A DNA stretch of 64,000 nucleotides from contig CAVQJP010000024.1 in assembly GCA_963712825.1 (NCBI GenBank), positions 1 through 64,000 on the forward strand, read 5' to 3'. A program made the position numbers and the translations under genes. This DNA comes from AP-15 sp963712825 (GTDB lineage: Bacteria; Pseudomonadota; Alphaproteobacteria; ATCC43930; CGMCC-115725). This document shows, one piece after another, positions 25,977 through 33,777 of the stretch (position 1 is its first letter; each line of letters begins with the position of its first letter). The notes below the pieces were generated by a model, which saw nothing but the letters and a program-made list of their open reading frames with translations, was not told where the DNA came from and searched no databases.

Positions 25977-27206
25977 CTAAACCGCCTTCTCCTCGCGCAG
26001 GCGGGCGATCTCGTCCCGGCCGTAGCCGAGCCAATCGAGGATTTCCTCGGTGTGCTCGCCAAGGAGCGGGGAGCGCTTCACCTCGACCGGCGAGTCGGAG
26101 AGATTGATCGGCGAGCCGACCTGGACGTAGCGGCCGCGGGTGGGGTGGTCGAGCTCGACCAGATAGCCGCGTTCGTAGAGCGACTTGTCCTCGTAGATGT
26201 CCTTCATCGACAGGATCGGGCCGCACGGCACGTCGACATCGTTCAACGCCTGCATGACCTCGAACTTGGTCTTGGTCATCGTCCATTTCTCGATGATCGA
26301 GAAACATTCGGGAATTTTGGGCAACCGCGCCTGCGGCGTTGCATAAGCGGGGTCGGTGATCAACTCCTCGCGACCGCACAATTTCATCAGCGGCTCCCAT
26401 GATGGCGGCTGGATGATCACATAGACCCAGTCGTTGTCGCCGCCCGGTGCGCAGCGCAATGCCGCCCCCGGCTGGCCGCCGCCCGAAGCGTTGCCGGCGC
26501 GCGGCACCGCGTCGCCGAATTCCTTGTTCGGGTATTCCGGCAATGGCCCTTTGATGACCCGCTGCTGGTCGCGCATCTTGACCCGGCACAAATTCAGGAC
26601 CGCATCGGTCATCGCGACTTCGACGCGCTGGCCCTTGCCGGTGCGCTCGCGCTGAAACAGAGCCGCGAGGATGCCGGCGACGGTGTGGACGCCGGTGCCG
26701 CTGTCGCCGATCTGGGCGCCGGTCACGGTCGGCGGGCCGTCGGGCCAGCCGGTCGTGCTGGCCGAACCGCCCATGCACTGCGCGACGTTTTCATAGGCTT
26801 TGCAGTCGGCAAACGGGCCGGGACCAAAACCTTTGATCGACGCGTAAATGACGCGGGGGTTCAATTCCTGAAACCGCTCCCAGGTGAAGCCCTGGCGGTC
26901 GAGCACGCCCGGCCCGAAATTTTCGAGGATCACGTCGCAGCGCCGGACCAGATCTTCGATGATCTTGCGGCCGCCGGGCGCCTTCAGATTGACGGTGATG
27001 CTGCGCTTGTTCGAGTTCAGCATCGTGAAATAAAGGCTGTCGGCGCCTTTCACGTCCTGCAATTGGCCGCGGGTGATGTCGCCGCGCCCCGGCATCTCGA
27101 TCTTGATCACGTCCGCACCCATCCACGCCAACAGCTGGGTCGCGGTCGGACCCGCCTGGACATGGCCGAAATCGAGGATACGGACACCTTCGAGGGCTTT
27201 GCTCAT
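25977..27206 (-). CDS. frc: Formyl-CoA:oxalate CoA-transferase
   Basis: Class III (CaiB/BaiF) CoA-transferase of 409 residues. It transfers CoA from formyl-CoA to oxalate, activating oxalate for decarboxylation. From memory it follows the Oxalobacter/E. coli enzymes closely: LDFGHVQAGPTATQLL, DSLYFTMLNSNKRSI, ENFGPGVLDRQGFTWE, YENVAQCMGGSASTTGWPDG, and Asp168 in IGDSGTGVHTV, the residue that forms the acyl intermediate. The glycine-rich active-site loop is AGNASGGGQPG. ATG 27206 has AAGGTGAG upstream at good distance. It lies 21 bp behind the GntR regulator and ahead of the formate dehydrogenase genes, so formate produced downstream can be oxidised at once. Confidence 0.94.
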   Translation of the reverse strand: MSKALEGVRILDFGHVQAGPTATQLLAWMGADVIKIEMPGRGDITRGQLQDVKGADSLYFTMLNSNKRSITVNLKAPGGRKIIEDLVRRCDVILENFGPGVLDRQGFTWERFQELNPRVIYASIKGFGPGPFADCKAYENVAQCMGGSASTTGWPDGPPTVTGAQIGDSGTGVHTVAGILAALFQRERTGKGQRVEVAMTDAVLNLCRVKMRDQQRVIKGPLPEYPNKEFGDAVPRAGNASGGGQPGAALRCAPGGDNDWVYVIIQPPSWEPLMKLCGREELITDPAYATPQARLPKIPECFSIIEKWTMTKTKFEVMQALNDVDVPCGPILSMKDIYEDKSLYERGYLVELDHPTRGRYVQVGSPINLSDSPVEVKRSPLLGEHTEEILDWLGYGRDEIARLREEKAV

Positions 27207-27225
27207 CGTTTGTCTCACCTTAATT

Positions 27226-27301
27226 CGTCATTCTCGCGCAAGCGGGAACCCAGGGCGACCGCTCAATTGCTCGCCTCTGGGCCGCTTTCGCGGGGATGAC
27301 G
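27226..27301. repeat. Dispersed palindrome, CCCGCGAAAGCGG family, overlapping a gene end
   Basis: CGTCATTCTCGCGCAAGCGG and GCCGCTTTCGCGGGGATGAC bound this copy. It overlaps the last 25 or so codons of the GntR gene, so the repeat supplies that protein's C-terminus and stop codon. Same family as 15288-15366, 23413-23490 and 37794-37872. Confidence 0.85.
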
Positions 27302-28067
27302 GTTTTGGATTGGCCTTGCTCATAGCGCTAGCCGCGCAGGCATTGGCGTCGTTGCTTGCCGGGTCGAGAAAATCGCCGTGCTGCTCGACGTGCGCTGCCA
27401 GCCCCAGGGTGTGCCCGCGCGCCAGCCGTTCGGCGTGCTCGGGGTCACGGCGTTCGAGCGCCTCGATGATCGCCATGTGATCGACGATCGAACGCGCCGC
27501 CCGGTTGTCCTGATGGATCGTGATCTTGCGGATGGCGCGCATGTGGATGAACAGGTTTTCCGTCATTTCGGCGAGGAGTGTACAGCCGCTCATTTTGATA
27601 ATCGCCTGGTGAAAGGCTATGTTCGCGTCCGAATACTCGGCCAGCCGCTCGCCGTTGTTGCCGGCGCGAAAGCGGTCCATAAGCCGGTGCAGCCCCGCGA
27701 TCTCCGCCGCCGTGGCGCGCTCGGCCGCAAGCCGCGCCGCCATGCTTTCGAGCGCCGCCATAACGGTGATCATCTCGACGATCTCGCGCTTCGACTTGCG
27801 CACGACATAGATGCCGCGGCGCGGCCGGGTGCGGACAAAGCCTTCCTGCTCGAGCAACGTCATCGCCTCGCGGATCGGGGTACGGCTGACGCCCAGCCCC
27901 TCCGAAAGCCGGCGCTCGTCGAGCCGGATCTCTTGCGCGTGGCCATAGATGTCCATCGCAGTGATCGCCCGCTTCAGCGCGGCATAGGCTTCCTTGGCGA
28001 CGCTGGTGCCGGTGTCGAGCCGCGGCATCTCGACGATGGGGTTGAGGCGCGGACCGGCTTCGAGCAT
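27228..28067 (-). CDS. GntR-family transcriptional regulator, FadR/FCD subfamily
   Basis: A 279-residue repressor or activator. A winged helix-turn-helix (about 22-92: DERRLSEGLGVSRTPIREAM, then EQEGFVRTRPRRGIYVV) is joined to an FCD ligand domain (about 95-235) with the metal-binding type pattern ANIAFHQAII and DHMAIIEALERRD. Such regulators sense small acids; from position at the head of frc-fds I infer oxalate, oxalyl- or formyl-CoA, or formate. The last 25 residues (from about PKPSSPRKRP) come from a dispersed repeat. The start at 28067 is preferred; a perfect TGGTATACCA palindrome lies 13-22 bp upstream. Confidence 0.9.
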   Translation of the reverse strand: MLEAGPRLNPIVEMPRLDTGTSVAKEAYAALKRAITAMDIYGHAQEIRLDERRLSEGLGVSRTPIREAMTLLEQEGFVRTRPRRGIYVVRKSKREIVEMITVMAALESMAARLAAERATAAEIAGLHRLMDRFRAGNNGERLAEYSDANIAFHQAIIKMSGCTLLAEMTENLFIHMRAIRKITIHQDNRAARSIVDHMAIIEALERRDPEHAERLARGHTLGLAAHVEQHGDFLDPASNDANACAASAMSKANPKPSSPRKRPRGEQLSGRPGFPLARE

Positions 28068-28079
28068 CACATAGGTATA

Positions 28080-28089
28080 TGGTATACCA
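28080..28089. promoter_or_regulatory. Probable GntR operator TGGTATACCA
   Basis: A perfect 10-bp palindrome 13 bp upstream of the GntR start. TGGTATACCA-like sites (TGG-N4-CCA with a central TATA) are typical for FCD-type GntR regulators. Binding here would block transcription of the regulator itself and of the frc-fds genes behind it. I did not find another copy upstream of oxc. Confidence 0.6.
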
Positions 28090-28143
28090 GAGCGCGCCGC
28101 AACCCGGTGTCGCGGCCGGAGCCTTAGTGCTTCCGCGCTATGC

Positions 28144-28160
28144 GTAGGGTGCAACCCGCC
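28144..28160 (+). repeat. Solitary half REP (GTAG-headed hairpin)
   Basis: GTAGGGTGCAACCCGCC keeps the GTAG head and right arm of the REP family described at 35600-35671, with a shortened left arm. No inverted partner is seen. It lies between the GntR gene and the duplicated unknown protein gene. Confidence 0.6.
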
Positions 28161-28242
28161 GCATCGATGATGGTGAGGCAGGTGGCGCAGCGCCCGCCGC
28201 CCGACGAACCGAAGCGGCAGGCGAGCGCTTCGGGTCGCGAGC

Positions 28243-29193
28243 CTATGCGGCGGCGAGGTTCGGGGTCATCTCCAACGGCAGCCCCGGATGACCAGTTAAC
28301 CGCTCGCCTTCGGCCTGCATCTCGCGGGCCCGCTTTTTCACCGCCGGCAGAAGGGCGGCGATTTTTTCCAGGTCGAGATCGGCCGCGACGCCCGGGTAGC
28401 CGGCGCGCTCGATCATCGCTCCCAATTTCCGGTTCTCGAGCTGGTCAAAGACCCAGCCCAGCGGATCGTCGACCAACGTCTTGTCCCAAAAGATGCGGTG
28501 GTTCTTGTTGCGCGGGCCGTAGTGGTAATGCGGGAATTGCCAGAAGCAGTCGAAGGCCAGGATCTCGGTTTCGTCGACATACGCCTTGCCGGTCGAGCCG
28601 CCGACATCGGTCAGGACATGGACGGCGAGCCCGCCGTCTCCCCCAGCCTGGCGCCGCATCTCGAGCCCGAACCTGATGTTCCCCGCGTCGAAGAGGTCGG
28701 TGCCGCGATTATGCTTGACTGTATTGCGCTTTGTCGCAAACAATTCTCGCGCGCAGGCTTCGACCTCGGGCAGGACATCCCGCACCTCGGCGAGGTTGGT
28801 CGCCGCGGCGACCTGCGGGTAGCCGGCCCTCTCCAGCATCTGCGGCAGCTTGTGCGCCAAGGTCCGGACCGTCCAGCCGATCGGGTTGCCGTCGGCGATC
28901 GGGTCCATCCGGTAGATCTGGCACGCGTCGCCTAGCGTGGCGGGCATGTCATCTGACGTCGGCGCCCCCGCGGTCTGCAGGTCGCGGTTTTCCGGCCCGT
29001 AGACGTAGCTTTTTTCCTGATCGAAGCAATTGAACCGCAACAGGGTCGTCTCCTTGCCGGCGACATCCGCCGCCACCGCAATCGACACGCCTTGGTCGGC
29101 ATGATCGTGGATGTTGCCGTCCCACAGCTCGTGTCTGACGACGAACGTCAACGGACCTGCGGTAAATCTTGTCCTCTGCGCTGCTTGTGCCAT
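28243..29193 (-). CDS. Unknown protein with two internally duplicated domains
   Basis: A 316-residue protein with no family I can name. Its halves match each other: FNCFDQEKSYVYGPENRD pairs with FDCFWQFPHYHYGPRNKN, and PIGWTVRTLAHKLPQMLERAGYP with PLGWVFDQLENRKLGAMIERAGYP, each followed by a helical segment (VLPEVEACARELF and LLPAVKKRAREMQ). Each half appears to be a beta-rich region then a helix pair. No signal peptide or membrane helix. The conserved acids, histidines and aromatic residues (DHADQG, HYHYGP) could form a small-molecule or metal site. Neighbours on either side are unrelated, and the gene appears monocistronic. Confidence 0.8.
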   Translation of the reverse strand: MAQAAQRTRFTAGPLTFVVRHELWDGNIHDHADQGVSIAVAADVAGKETTLLRFNCFDQEKSYVYGPENRDLQTAGAPTSDDMPATLGDACQIYRMDPIADGNPIGWTVRTLAHKLPQMLERAGYPQVAAATNLAEVRDVLPEVEACARELFATKRNTVKHNRGTDLFDAGNIRFGLEMRRQAGGDGGLAVHVLTDVGGSTGKAYVDETEILAFDCFWQFPHYHYGPRNKNHRIFWDKTLVDDPLGWVFDQLENRKLGAMIERAGYPGVAADLDLEKIAALLPAVKKRAREMQAEGERLTGHPGLPLEMTPNLAAA

Positions 29194-29269
29194 TTTCGCG
29201 GGCTCCTTCTTGAAGGCTGGCGGGAGTGTACAAAACCGCGGCGATCATCGCACGATTTTCTCGCGACAC

Positions 29270-29350
29270 GTAGGGCGGGTGCAACCCGCCGTATCGCGCC
29301 ATCCCGCCGGCCGAAACCCCGGCGGGTTGCGCGGTGCTCCACCCGCCCCA
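29270..29350. repeat. Paired REP palindrome (GTAG family)
   Basis: Left REP: GTAG then GGCGGGT-GCA-ACCCGCC (29270-29290). Right inverted partner: GGCGGGTTGCGCGGTGCTCC followed by ACCCGCCCC (29321-29349), whose terminal TAC has decayed. It lies between the duplicated unknown protein and the haloperoxidase-like gene. Confidence 0.85.
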
Positions 29351-29397
29351 AACGGCAGCGCTCCACCCCGCCCCGAAATGGGATTTTCTCGCGGCGG

Positions 29398-30222
29398 CTA
29401 GCTTCTAATGAAGGCCAACAGGTCGGCATTGATGGTGTCCGCCTCGGTCGTCGGCATGCCGTGTGGGAAGCCCTTGTAAGTTTTCATGGTTGCGTTTTTT
29501 AAGAGATTGGCGGAGAGCGGCCCGGCTGCGACATAGGGCACGATCTGGTCGTCCTCGCTGTGCATGACCAGGACCGGAACAGTGATCTTCTTGAGGTCTT
29601 CGGTAAAATCGGTTTGGGAAAAGGCGACAATGCCGTCGTAGTGTGCCTTGGCGCCTCCCATCATGCCCTGGCGCCACCAGTTCTGGATCACCGCCTCCGA
29701 GGGTTTGGCGCCCGGCCGGTTGTAGCCGTAGAAAGGCCCCGCCGCCACGTCGCGATAGAATTGCGAGCGGTTGGCCGCGAGCTGCGCCTGGAGATCGTCA
29801 AACACTTCCTTTGGAAGGCCGTGCGGGTTGGCCGCCGTTTTCAGCATCAGCGGCGGCACAGCACTGATCAGCGCCGCCTTGGCTACCCGGCTTTCGCCAT
29901 GTCGACCCAGATAGTGGGCGACCTCGCCGCCGCCGGTCGAATGACCGACATGGATCGCGTCTTTGAGGTCGAGATGCGCCGTCAACGCCGCCAGATCGTC
30001 GGCATAATGGTCCATGTCGTGGCCGTCCCCGGTCTGGGCCGAGCGGCCATGGCCGCGACGGTCATGGGCGATGACGCGGTAGCCGTGATTGAGAAAAAAC
30101 AGCAGCTGCGCGTCCCAGTCGTCGGCCGACAGTGGCCAGCCGTGGCTGAACACGATCGGTCGGCCCGACCCCCAGTCCTTGTAGAAGATCTCGGTGCCGT
30201 CGGTGGTGGTGATCGTGGGCAT
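29398..30222 (-). CDS. Alpha/beta hydrolase, cofactor-free haloperoxidase/perhydrolase type
   Basis: A 274-residue hydrolase of the non-haem chloroperoxidase (CPO-like) group. Catalytic triad: Ser95 in VGHSTGGGE, Asp225 in HSEDDQIVP and His254 in GFPHGMPTT. The opening PTITTTDGTEIFYKDWGSGRPIVFSHGWPL is highly typical. In vivo these enzymes hydrolyse small esters; peracid and haloperoxidase chemistry is a side activity. Cytoplasmic, no signal peptide. The last five codons meet a short spacer before the REP pair, so it is probably transcribed alone. Confidence 0.93.
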   Translation of the reverse strand: MPTITTTDGTEIFYKDWGSGRPIVFSHGWPLSADDWDAQLLFFLNHGYRVIAHDRRGHGRSAQTGDGHDMDHYADDLAALTAHLDLKDAIHVGHSTGGGEVAHYLGRHGESRVAKAALISAVPPLMLKTAANPHGLPKEVFDDLQAQLAANRSQFYRDVAAGPFYGYNRPGAKPSEAVIQNWWRQGMMGGAKAHYDGIVAFSQTDFTEDLKKITVPVLVMHSEDDQIVPYVAAGPLSANLLKNATMKTYKGFPHGMPTTEADTINADLLAFIRS

Positions 30223-30386
30223 GCCGGCTCCTCGCGAAAGGGGTGGTTCCCCTTCCGATTAGAGCACATCCGAGCGACCGCGGTTAGTCAGGACAGTTCG
30301 GCGCCCGGCCGGCCCTTTAACCTTGAGCCAAGCCACCCAGGGTGATCGGGACAAGCCTCCGGATTCAGGGGCTCGCCCGGCAGGCT

Positions 30387-30827
30387 TTATCGGCCGGAAT
30401 CGCTCTTCCCAAATGAATTCTCCGGCGATCCGGCGCGGTCAGTGTCGGACGGCATGCTCGACCCCTGGCCGATGCTGGAATCGCCGGTCAGCGCGTCCCA
30501 GGTCTGCGCATCGAGCGACGCGGTCCGGGCCAGACCGTTTTTATGTTGGAATGCTCCGAGCGCTTGCTTTGTCTGGGGACCGAGGACGCCATCCAGCGAT
30601 CCCTTGTAGAGGCCCGCGTCGCGCAGTTCGACCTGTGCCCACCGGATGTCGTCTTTCGAGATAAAGGCCCCCGGCATCAAATTATCCGAAGCTTGGGATA
30701 CCGCAGGCATGCTGTCGGTGTTTCCCGTATTGCCAGCGTCGGCCGCACAATCGAGAGCAGCACCCCCGATACCCAAGACCAATACCGATGTGGTGCCGAG
30801 AACGAATTTTCGGATCAACTTTCCCAT
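30387..30827 (-). CDS. Secreted peptidoglycan-binding-domain protein
   Basis: About 146 residues: a signal peptide (MGKLIRKFVLGTTSVLVLGIGG, possible cleavage near residue 25-30), a Ser/Asn-rich linker, then one PG_binding_1 three-helix domain (about 55-112: WAQVELRDAGLYKGSLDGVLGPQTKQALGAF split across conserved Gly and Gln positions), and a disordered Ser/Asp-rich tail. It probably sits on cell-wall peptidoglycan in the periplasm. ATG 30827 follows GGGG at suitable distance; ATG 30833 is possible. The domain is often attached to hydrolases, but no catalytic part is present here. Confidence 0.85.
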   Translation of the reverse strand: MGKLIRKFVLGTTSVLVLGIGGAALDCAADAGNTGNTDSMPAVSQASDNLMPGAFISKDDIRWAQVELRDAGLYKGSLDGVLGPQTKQALGAFQHKNGLARTASLDAQTWDALTGDSSIGQGSSMPSDTDRAGSPENSFGKSDSGR

Positions 30828-30833
30828 TGTCAT

Positions 30834-31198
30834 CCCCAGTCGTTTATCGGCGATTGACTCGCCACATCTGCAAAACGCCGCGGTCAACGACTGCGTTCCA
30901 CATCATTCAAATTTTCGCGTGAAGGATTGTGCCGTATTGTTGTGAAAGGCAATGACGCCCGCAACCTTAAAGGCATAGATGGCGGGCAATCGCGGCGCAG
31001 TACAATCTTCTCAGCCCGCCCCGAGCGAACTTCAGCTTGCGAACAGCACATGCCGGACGCATTTAACCACCGAGAGATTTCCGGACTGTTAAGGACCATT
31101 GTCGGGGCCATCCCATCCCCGGCTGCGGACACAATCCCTGCTGCCGATCGCCCCTTGCTCGGACGGCCGGCCCACAACCCCAACCAGCCCAGGCGGGG
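30834..31198. other. Intergenic region, no gene supported
   Basis: About 365 bp between the peptidoglycan-binding protein gene (its promoter must lie here) and the 3' end of the discoidin-like gene. I see no open frame with protein character, no recognisable RNA and no dispersed repeat. Confidence 0.5.
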
Positions 31199-31696
31199 TC
31201 AAACGAAGAGGCGCAGCGTGGTCAGCGTTGCCGTGCCGGAGCCGTTCTTATTTGGGACAATCGTAAGACGGAGATGGCTGGCCTGAACGCGGGCGAAGAC
31301 TTGTTCTTCGCGCTGGCAGGTGGCGCTCCTGGGGCTGAAGGTGTATTCCTGAACAAAGATTCGCCGATATGTTCGGCCTCCGTCTTCCGACACTTCGGCG
31401 CTCACCTCCTGGGTGCGCTCGCGTGCGTTCTCTTCAACTTCGTACGCAAGCCGCGAGATCGGCTGCGGCCGGTCAAATTCGATGACAATCCGCTCGACGG
31501 TGTCGGGCCGCGCACTGACCCAACGCGTGGCTCCCGGGCCGCTGCATCCGTCCAGCGCGTGTTCAATCGGGTGCGCCGGATCTTCTGAGGAATAGGCGAT
31601 CGTCGCACAGCCGACGATGTCGATTTCGCCAGCCGCTGGGGCGGCGACCGGATCAGGCGCCAGCTGCCGCTTGCGCAGTTGCGGGAGGTCGGTCAT
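31199..31696 (-). CDS. Discoidin/F5-8C-like jelly-roll protein, unknown role
   Basis: A 165-residue protein whose pattern resembles a galactose-binding-type jelly roll: IEHALDGCSGPGATRWVSA, TVERIVIEFDRPQPISRLAYEVEE, VSEDGGRTYRRIFVQEYTFS and VQASHLRLTIVPNKNGSGTATLTTLRLFV (read as separated strands). Such domains bind carbohydrates or mediate protein contacts. No signal peptide is evident: it begins MTDLPQLRKRQLAPDPV. It lies 22 bp behind a 67-residue gene in the same direction, so they are probably cotranscribed. Assignment rests on the motif pattern by eye. Confidence 0.7.
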   Translation of the reverse strand: MTDLPQLRKRQLAPDPVAAPAAGEIDIVGCATIAYSSEDPAHPIEHALDGCSGPGATRWVSARPDTVERIVIEFDRPQPISRLAYEVEENARERTQEVSAEVSEDGGRTYRRIFVQEYTFSPRSATCQREEQVFARVQASHLRLTIVPNKNGSGTATLTTLRLFV

Positions 31697-31718
31697 TCGA
31701 TCACGGGGGGCGCTGCGG

Positions 31719-31922
31719 TCAAAATACCGGAAGACCGCCCTTTTTCGGATCCCATTCCTTGCGCACCTGCTCTTCGACCGAAGCGCCGCTGTCGGTTGTC
31801 GACGGCACTTGATGGTTTTCCTGATTTTCCGGGACGGGACCGCGGTCGTCCAAGCGATCGATTGTCGGTTTTTCCCGGCGGCCTTGCCCCCGGTCGGGAG
31901 CGTCAGGAGTGGAGCTGGTCAT
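31719..31922 (-). CDS. Small hydrophilic protein, unknown
   Basis: A 67-residue charged protein, MTSSTPDAPDRGQGRREKPT to a C-terminus EEQVRKEWDPKKGGLPVF. Predicted to be disordered with a short C-terminal helix. The start at 31922 follows GGGGAAG; an in-frame ATG at 31970 would add 16 residues. Located 22 bp upstream of the discoidin-like gene and probably translated from the same message. I recognise no family. Confidence 0.5.
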   Translation of the reverse strand: MTSSTPDAPDRGQGRREKPTIDRLDDRGPVPENQENHQVPSTTDSGASVEEQVRKEWDPKKGGLPVF

Positions 31923-31970
31923 CGCGCGTTCTTCCCCGGTCTCTTGCTTCAACGCCATTAAGGTACACAC

Positions 31971-32389
31971 GGCGTAAATTATCGGTTCCCGCTAAGTTGA
32001 AGTCTTTATTGTGGCCAAGAGTCCGCGATCTGCTCAAAAAAGATGCGCGCGCACCCAGGAGAGCCGCTCATTGAAGAACCGCTCATTTGGGGGCGGCCAT
32101 CAATCCAATCTGGGGATGCTATTGTTTCACCCGCTTTTGTGAACCTTGTCCTTTATCTCGAGCTTTGGAGTATTAAGCTATCGTTCAAGGTTGGCCAGAC
32201 CAACTGCCGGACGATGCAGAGAGCGTGGGCGGGTGCATCCCGCCAACCCAGCCAGGGAGCCAATGGCGGGCGCGTACCGCGCAGCCGCGGCGGGCAGCGG
32301 ATCGGGGATGCGGCTGGTTCCGTGCCCGGCTAAGATCGGATCGCCGACAAATCAACCGATCGGCCGGTTTGGGGACGGGAGGAAGCGCG
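31971..32389. other. Intergenic region with a decayed REP
   Basis: Relatively AT-rich start (31971-32200), no supported gene. A degenerate REP, GTGGGCGGGTGCATCCCGCC at 32225-32244, retains the hairpin arms but not the GTAG head. The last part holds the ribosome site GGGAGGAAG for the following MFS gene. Confidence 0.5.
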
Positions 32390-33682
32390 ATGCTGGATTG
32401 GCTGCGCGATCTGACGTCGCGGGAACGCCGCACGATGCTCGCCTGCTGGGGCGGCTGGACCTTGGACGGCTTCGATCAGGGGCTGTACGCCTATATCGTG
32501 CCGACGGTCATCGCCGTCTGGGGCATTTCGACCGGTGCGGCCGGCACGATCGGCACCGTCACCGTCGTGACCTCGTCGTTCGGCGGCTGGTTTGCCGGCG
32601 CGCTCGCCGACCGCTTTGGCCGGGTGCGCATGCTGCAATTCGCGATCCTGTGGTATTCGGTCTTTACCTTCCTCTGCGGCTTCGCGCAGAACTTCGAGCA
32701 GCTGTTCATCCTGCGCGGCCTGCACGGGCTCGGCTTCGGCGGCGAGTGGGCCACCGGTGCGGTATTGATGGGCGAGGTCATTCGCGACAAATATCGCGGT
32801 CGCGGCGTCGGTTTTGTGCAGACCGGCGCGGCCTTCGGGCCGGGGCTCGCGGCACTCGTCTATGCCGGCCTCTTTGCTGTTCTGCCCGCCGCGATCGCGT
32901 GGCGGGCGCTGTTCTGGGTCGGCATCCTGCCCGGTCTTTTCGTGCTGTGGATCCGCCGCAGCATTCCCGAATCGGAGGCGTTCCGGGGCCGGCGCGACAC
33001 CGGCTCGCGACCTGGGATCGCTCATCTCCTCTCGGCGTTTCGCGGGCCCTATCTGTGGCTGACGATAAAAGTGTCGCTGATGGTCATGGGTGCGCAGGGC
33101 GGGGTGTGGGCGGTCGGGTTCTGGATGCCGACCTACCTGCGCACCGTGCGCCACCTGACCAACTCCCACACCGGGCTTTATGTCGCGGTGCTGGCGGTGG
33201 GATCGCTGATCGGCTTTCTCTGCGGCGCCTATCTCGCCGACGCGATCGGCCGCAAAGCGACGTTCATGATTTCGGCTGTAGCATCGATCGCGATGGTTCT
33301 GATCTACCTCTACTTGCCGGTCGGCAACACGGGTCTGCTCTTCCTCGGGATCCCGCTCAACACCGCGATCCTGATGAAGTTCGCGCCGATGGGCCCGTTC
33401 ATGACCGAACTCTACCCGACCGACATCCGCGGCACCGGCCAGGGGTTCTGCTACAATGCCGGGCGCGCGATCGGCTCGGTGTTCATGACCGCGATCGGCT
33501 TTGCGACGATCATTATGCCGCTCGGCACCGCGATCGCGCTGTTCTCGACCCTGGCCCATGTGTTGATGATCGTCATGCTGCTGCTGCTGCCGGAAACCCG
33601 CGGCCGCGCCATCGCGAGCCTCGATCCCGCAGCGACGGGCGCCGTGCCCGAACCTTCCCGGTCCGCCCTCGGGCGCAGTTAG
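32390..33682 (+). CDS. MFS transporter, organic acid type
   Basis: A 430-residue twelve-helix symporter related to the AAHS/sialate-type group: GGWTLDGFDQGLYAYIVPTVIAVW (helix 1 with the acidic motif), GALADRFGRVRMLQ (loop 2-3), GLHGLGFGGEWATGAVLMGE (helix 4), and MTELYPTDIRGTGQGFCYNAGRAIG (second-half motif). ATG 32390 is preceded by GGGAGGAAG. It sits between the oxalate operon and oxc, so oxalate or formate import is conceivable, but the sequence is not that of an OxlT-like antiporter that I would recognise, and family members carry many carboxylates. Confidence 0.88.
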   Translation: MLDWLRDLTSRERRTMLACWGGWTLDGFDQGLYAYIVPTVIAVWGISTGAAGTIGTVTVVTSSFGGWFAGALADRFGRVRMLQFAILWYSVFTFLCGFAQNFEQLFILRGLHGLGFGGEWATGAVLMGEVIRDKYRGRGVGFVQTGAAFGPGLAALVYAGLFAVLPAAIAWRALFWVGILPGLFVLWIRRSIPESEAFRGRRDTGSRPGIAHLLSAFRGPYLWLTIKVSLMVMGAQGGVWAVGFWMPTYLRTVRHLTNSHTGLYVAVLAVGSLIGFLCGAYLADAIGRKATFMISAVASIAMVLIYLYLPVGNTGLLFLGIPLNTAILMKFAPMGPFMTELYPTDIRGTGQGFCYNAGRAIGSVFMTAIGFATIIMPLGTAIALFSTLAHVLMIVMLLLLPETRGRAIASLDPAATGAVPEPSRSALGRS

Positions 33683-33687
33683 CAAGC

Positions 33688-33758
33688 GTAGGGCGAGCAA
33701 GCCGCCACCCCGGCCGCGGAAGCGGTCGGCGGGTTGCGCTGCGCTCCACCCGCCCTAC
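33688..33758. repeat. Paired REP palindrome (GTAG family)
   Basis: GTAGGGCGAGCAAGCCGCC (diverged left REP) with right partner GGCGGGTTGCGCTGCGCTCC then ACCCGCCCTAC. It lies directly behind the MFS stop codon and before the convergent ABM-like gene, a place where a terminator is expected. Confidence 0.85.
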
Positions 33759-33777
33759 GAAATTCCGACCCGAGTTG

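Noticed and set aside
32390..33682. Oxalate:formate antiporter
   Set aside because: Position between oxalate genes is suggestive, but the motifs are those of the AAHS-like organic acid group and not distinctive for OxlT.
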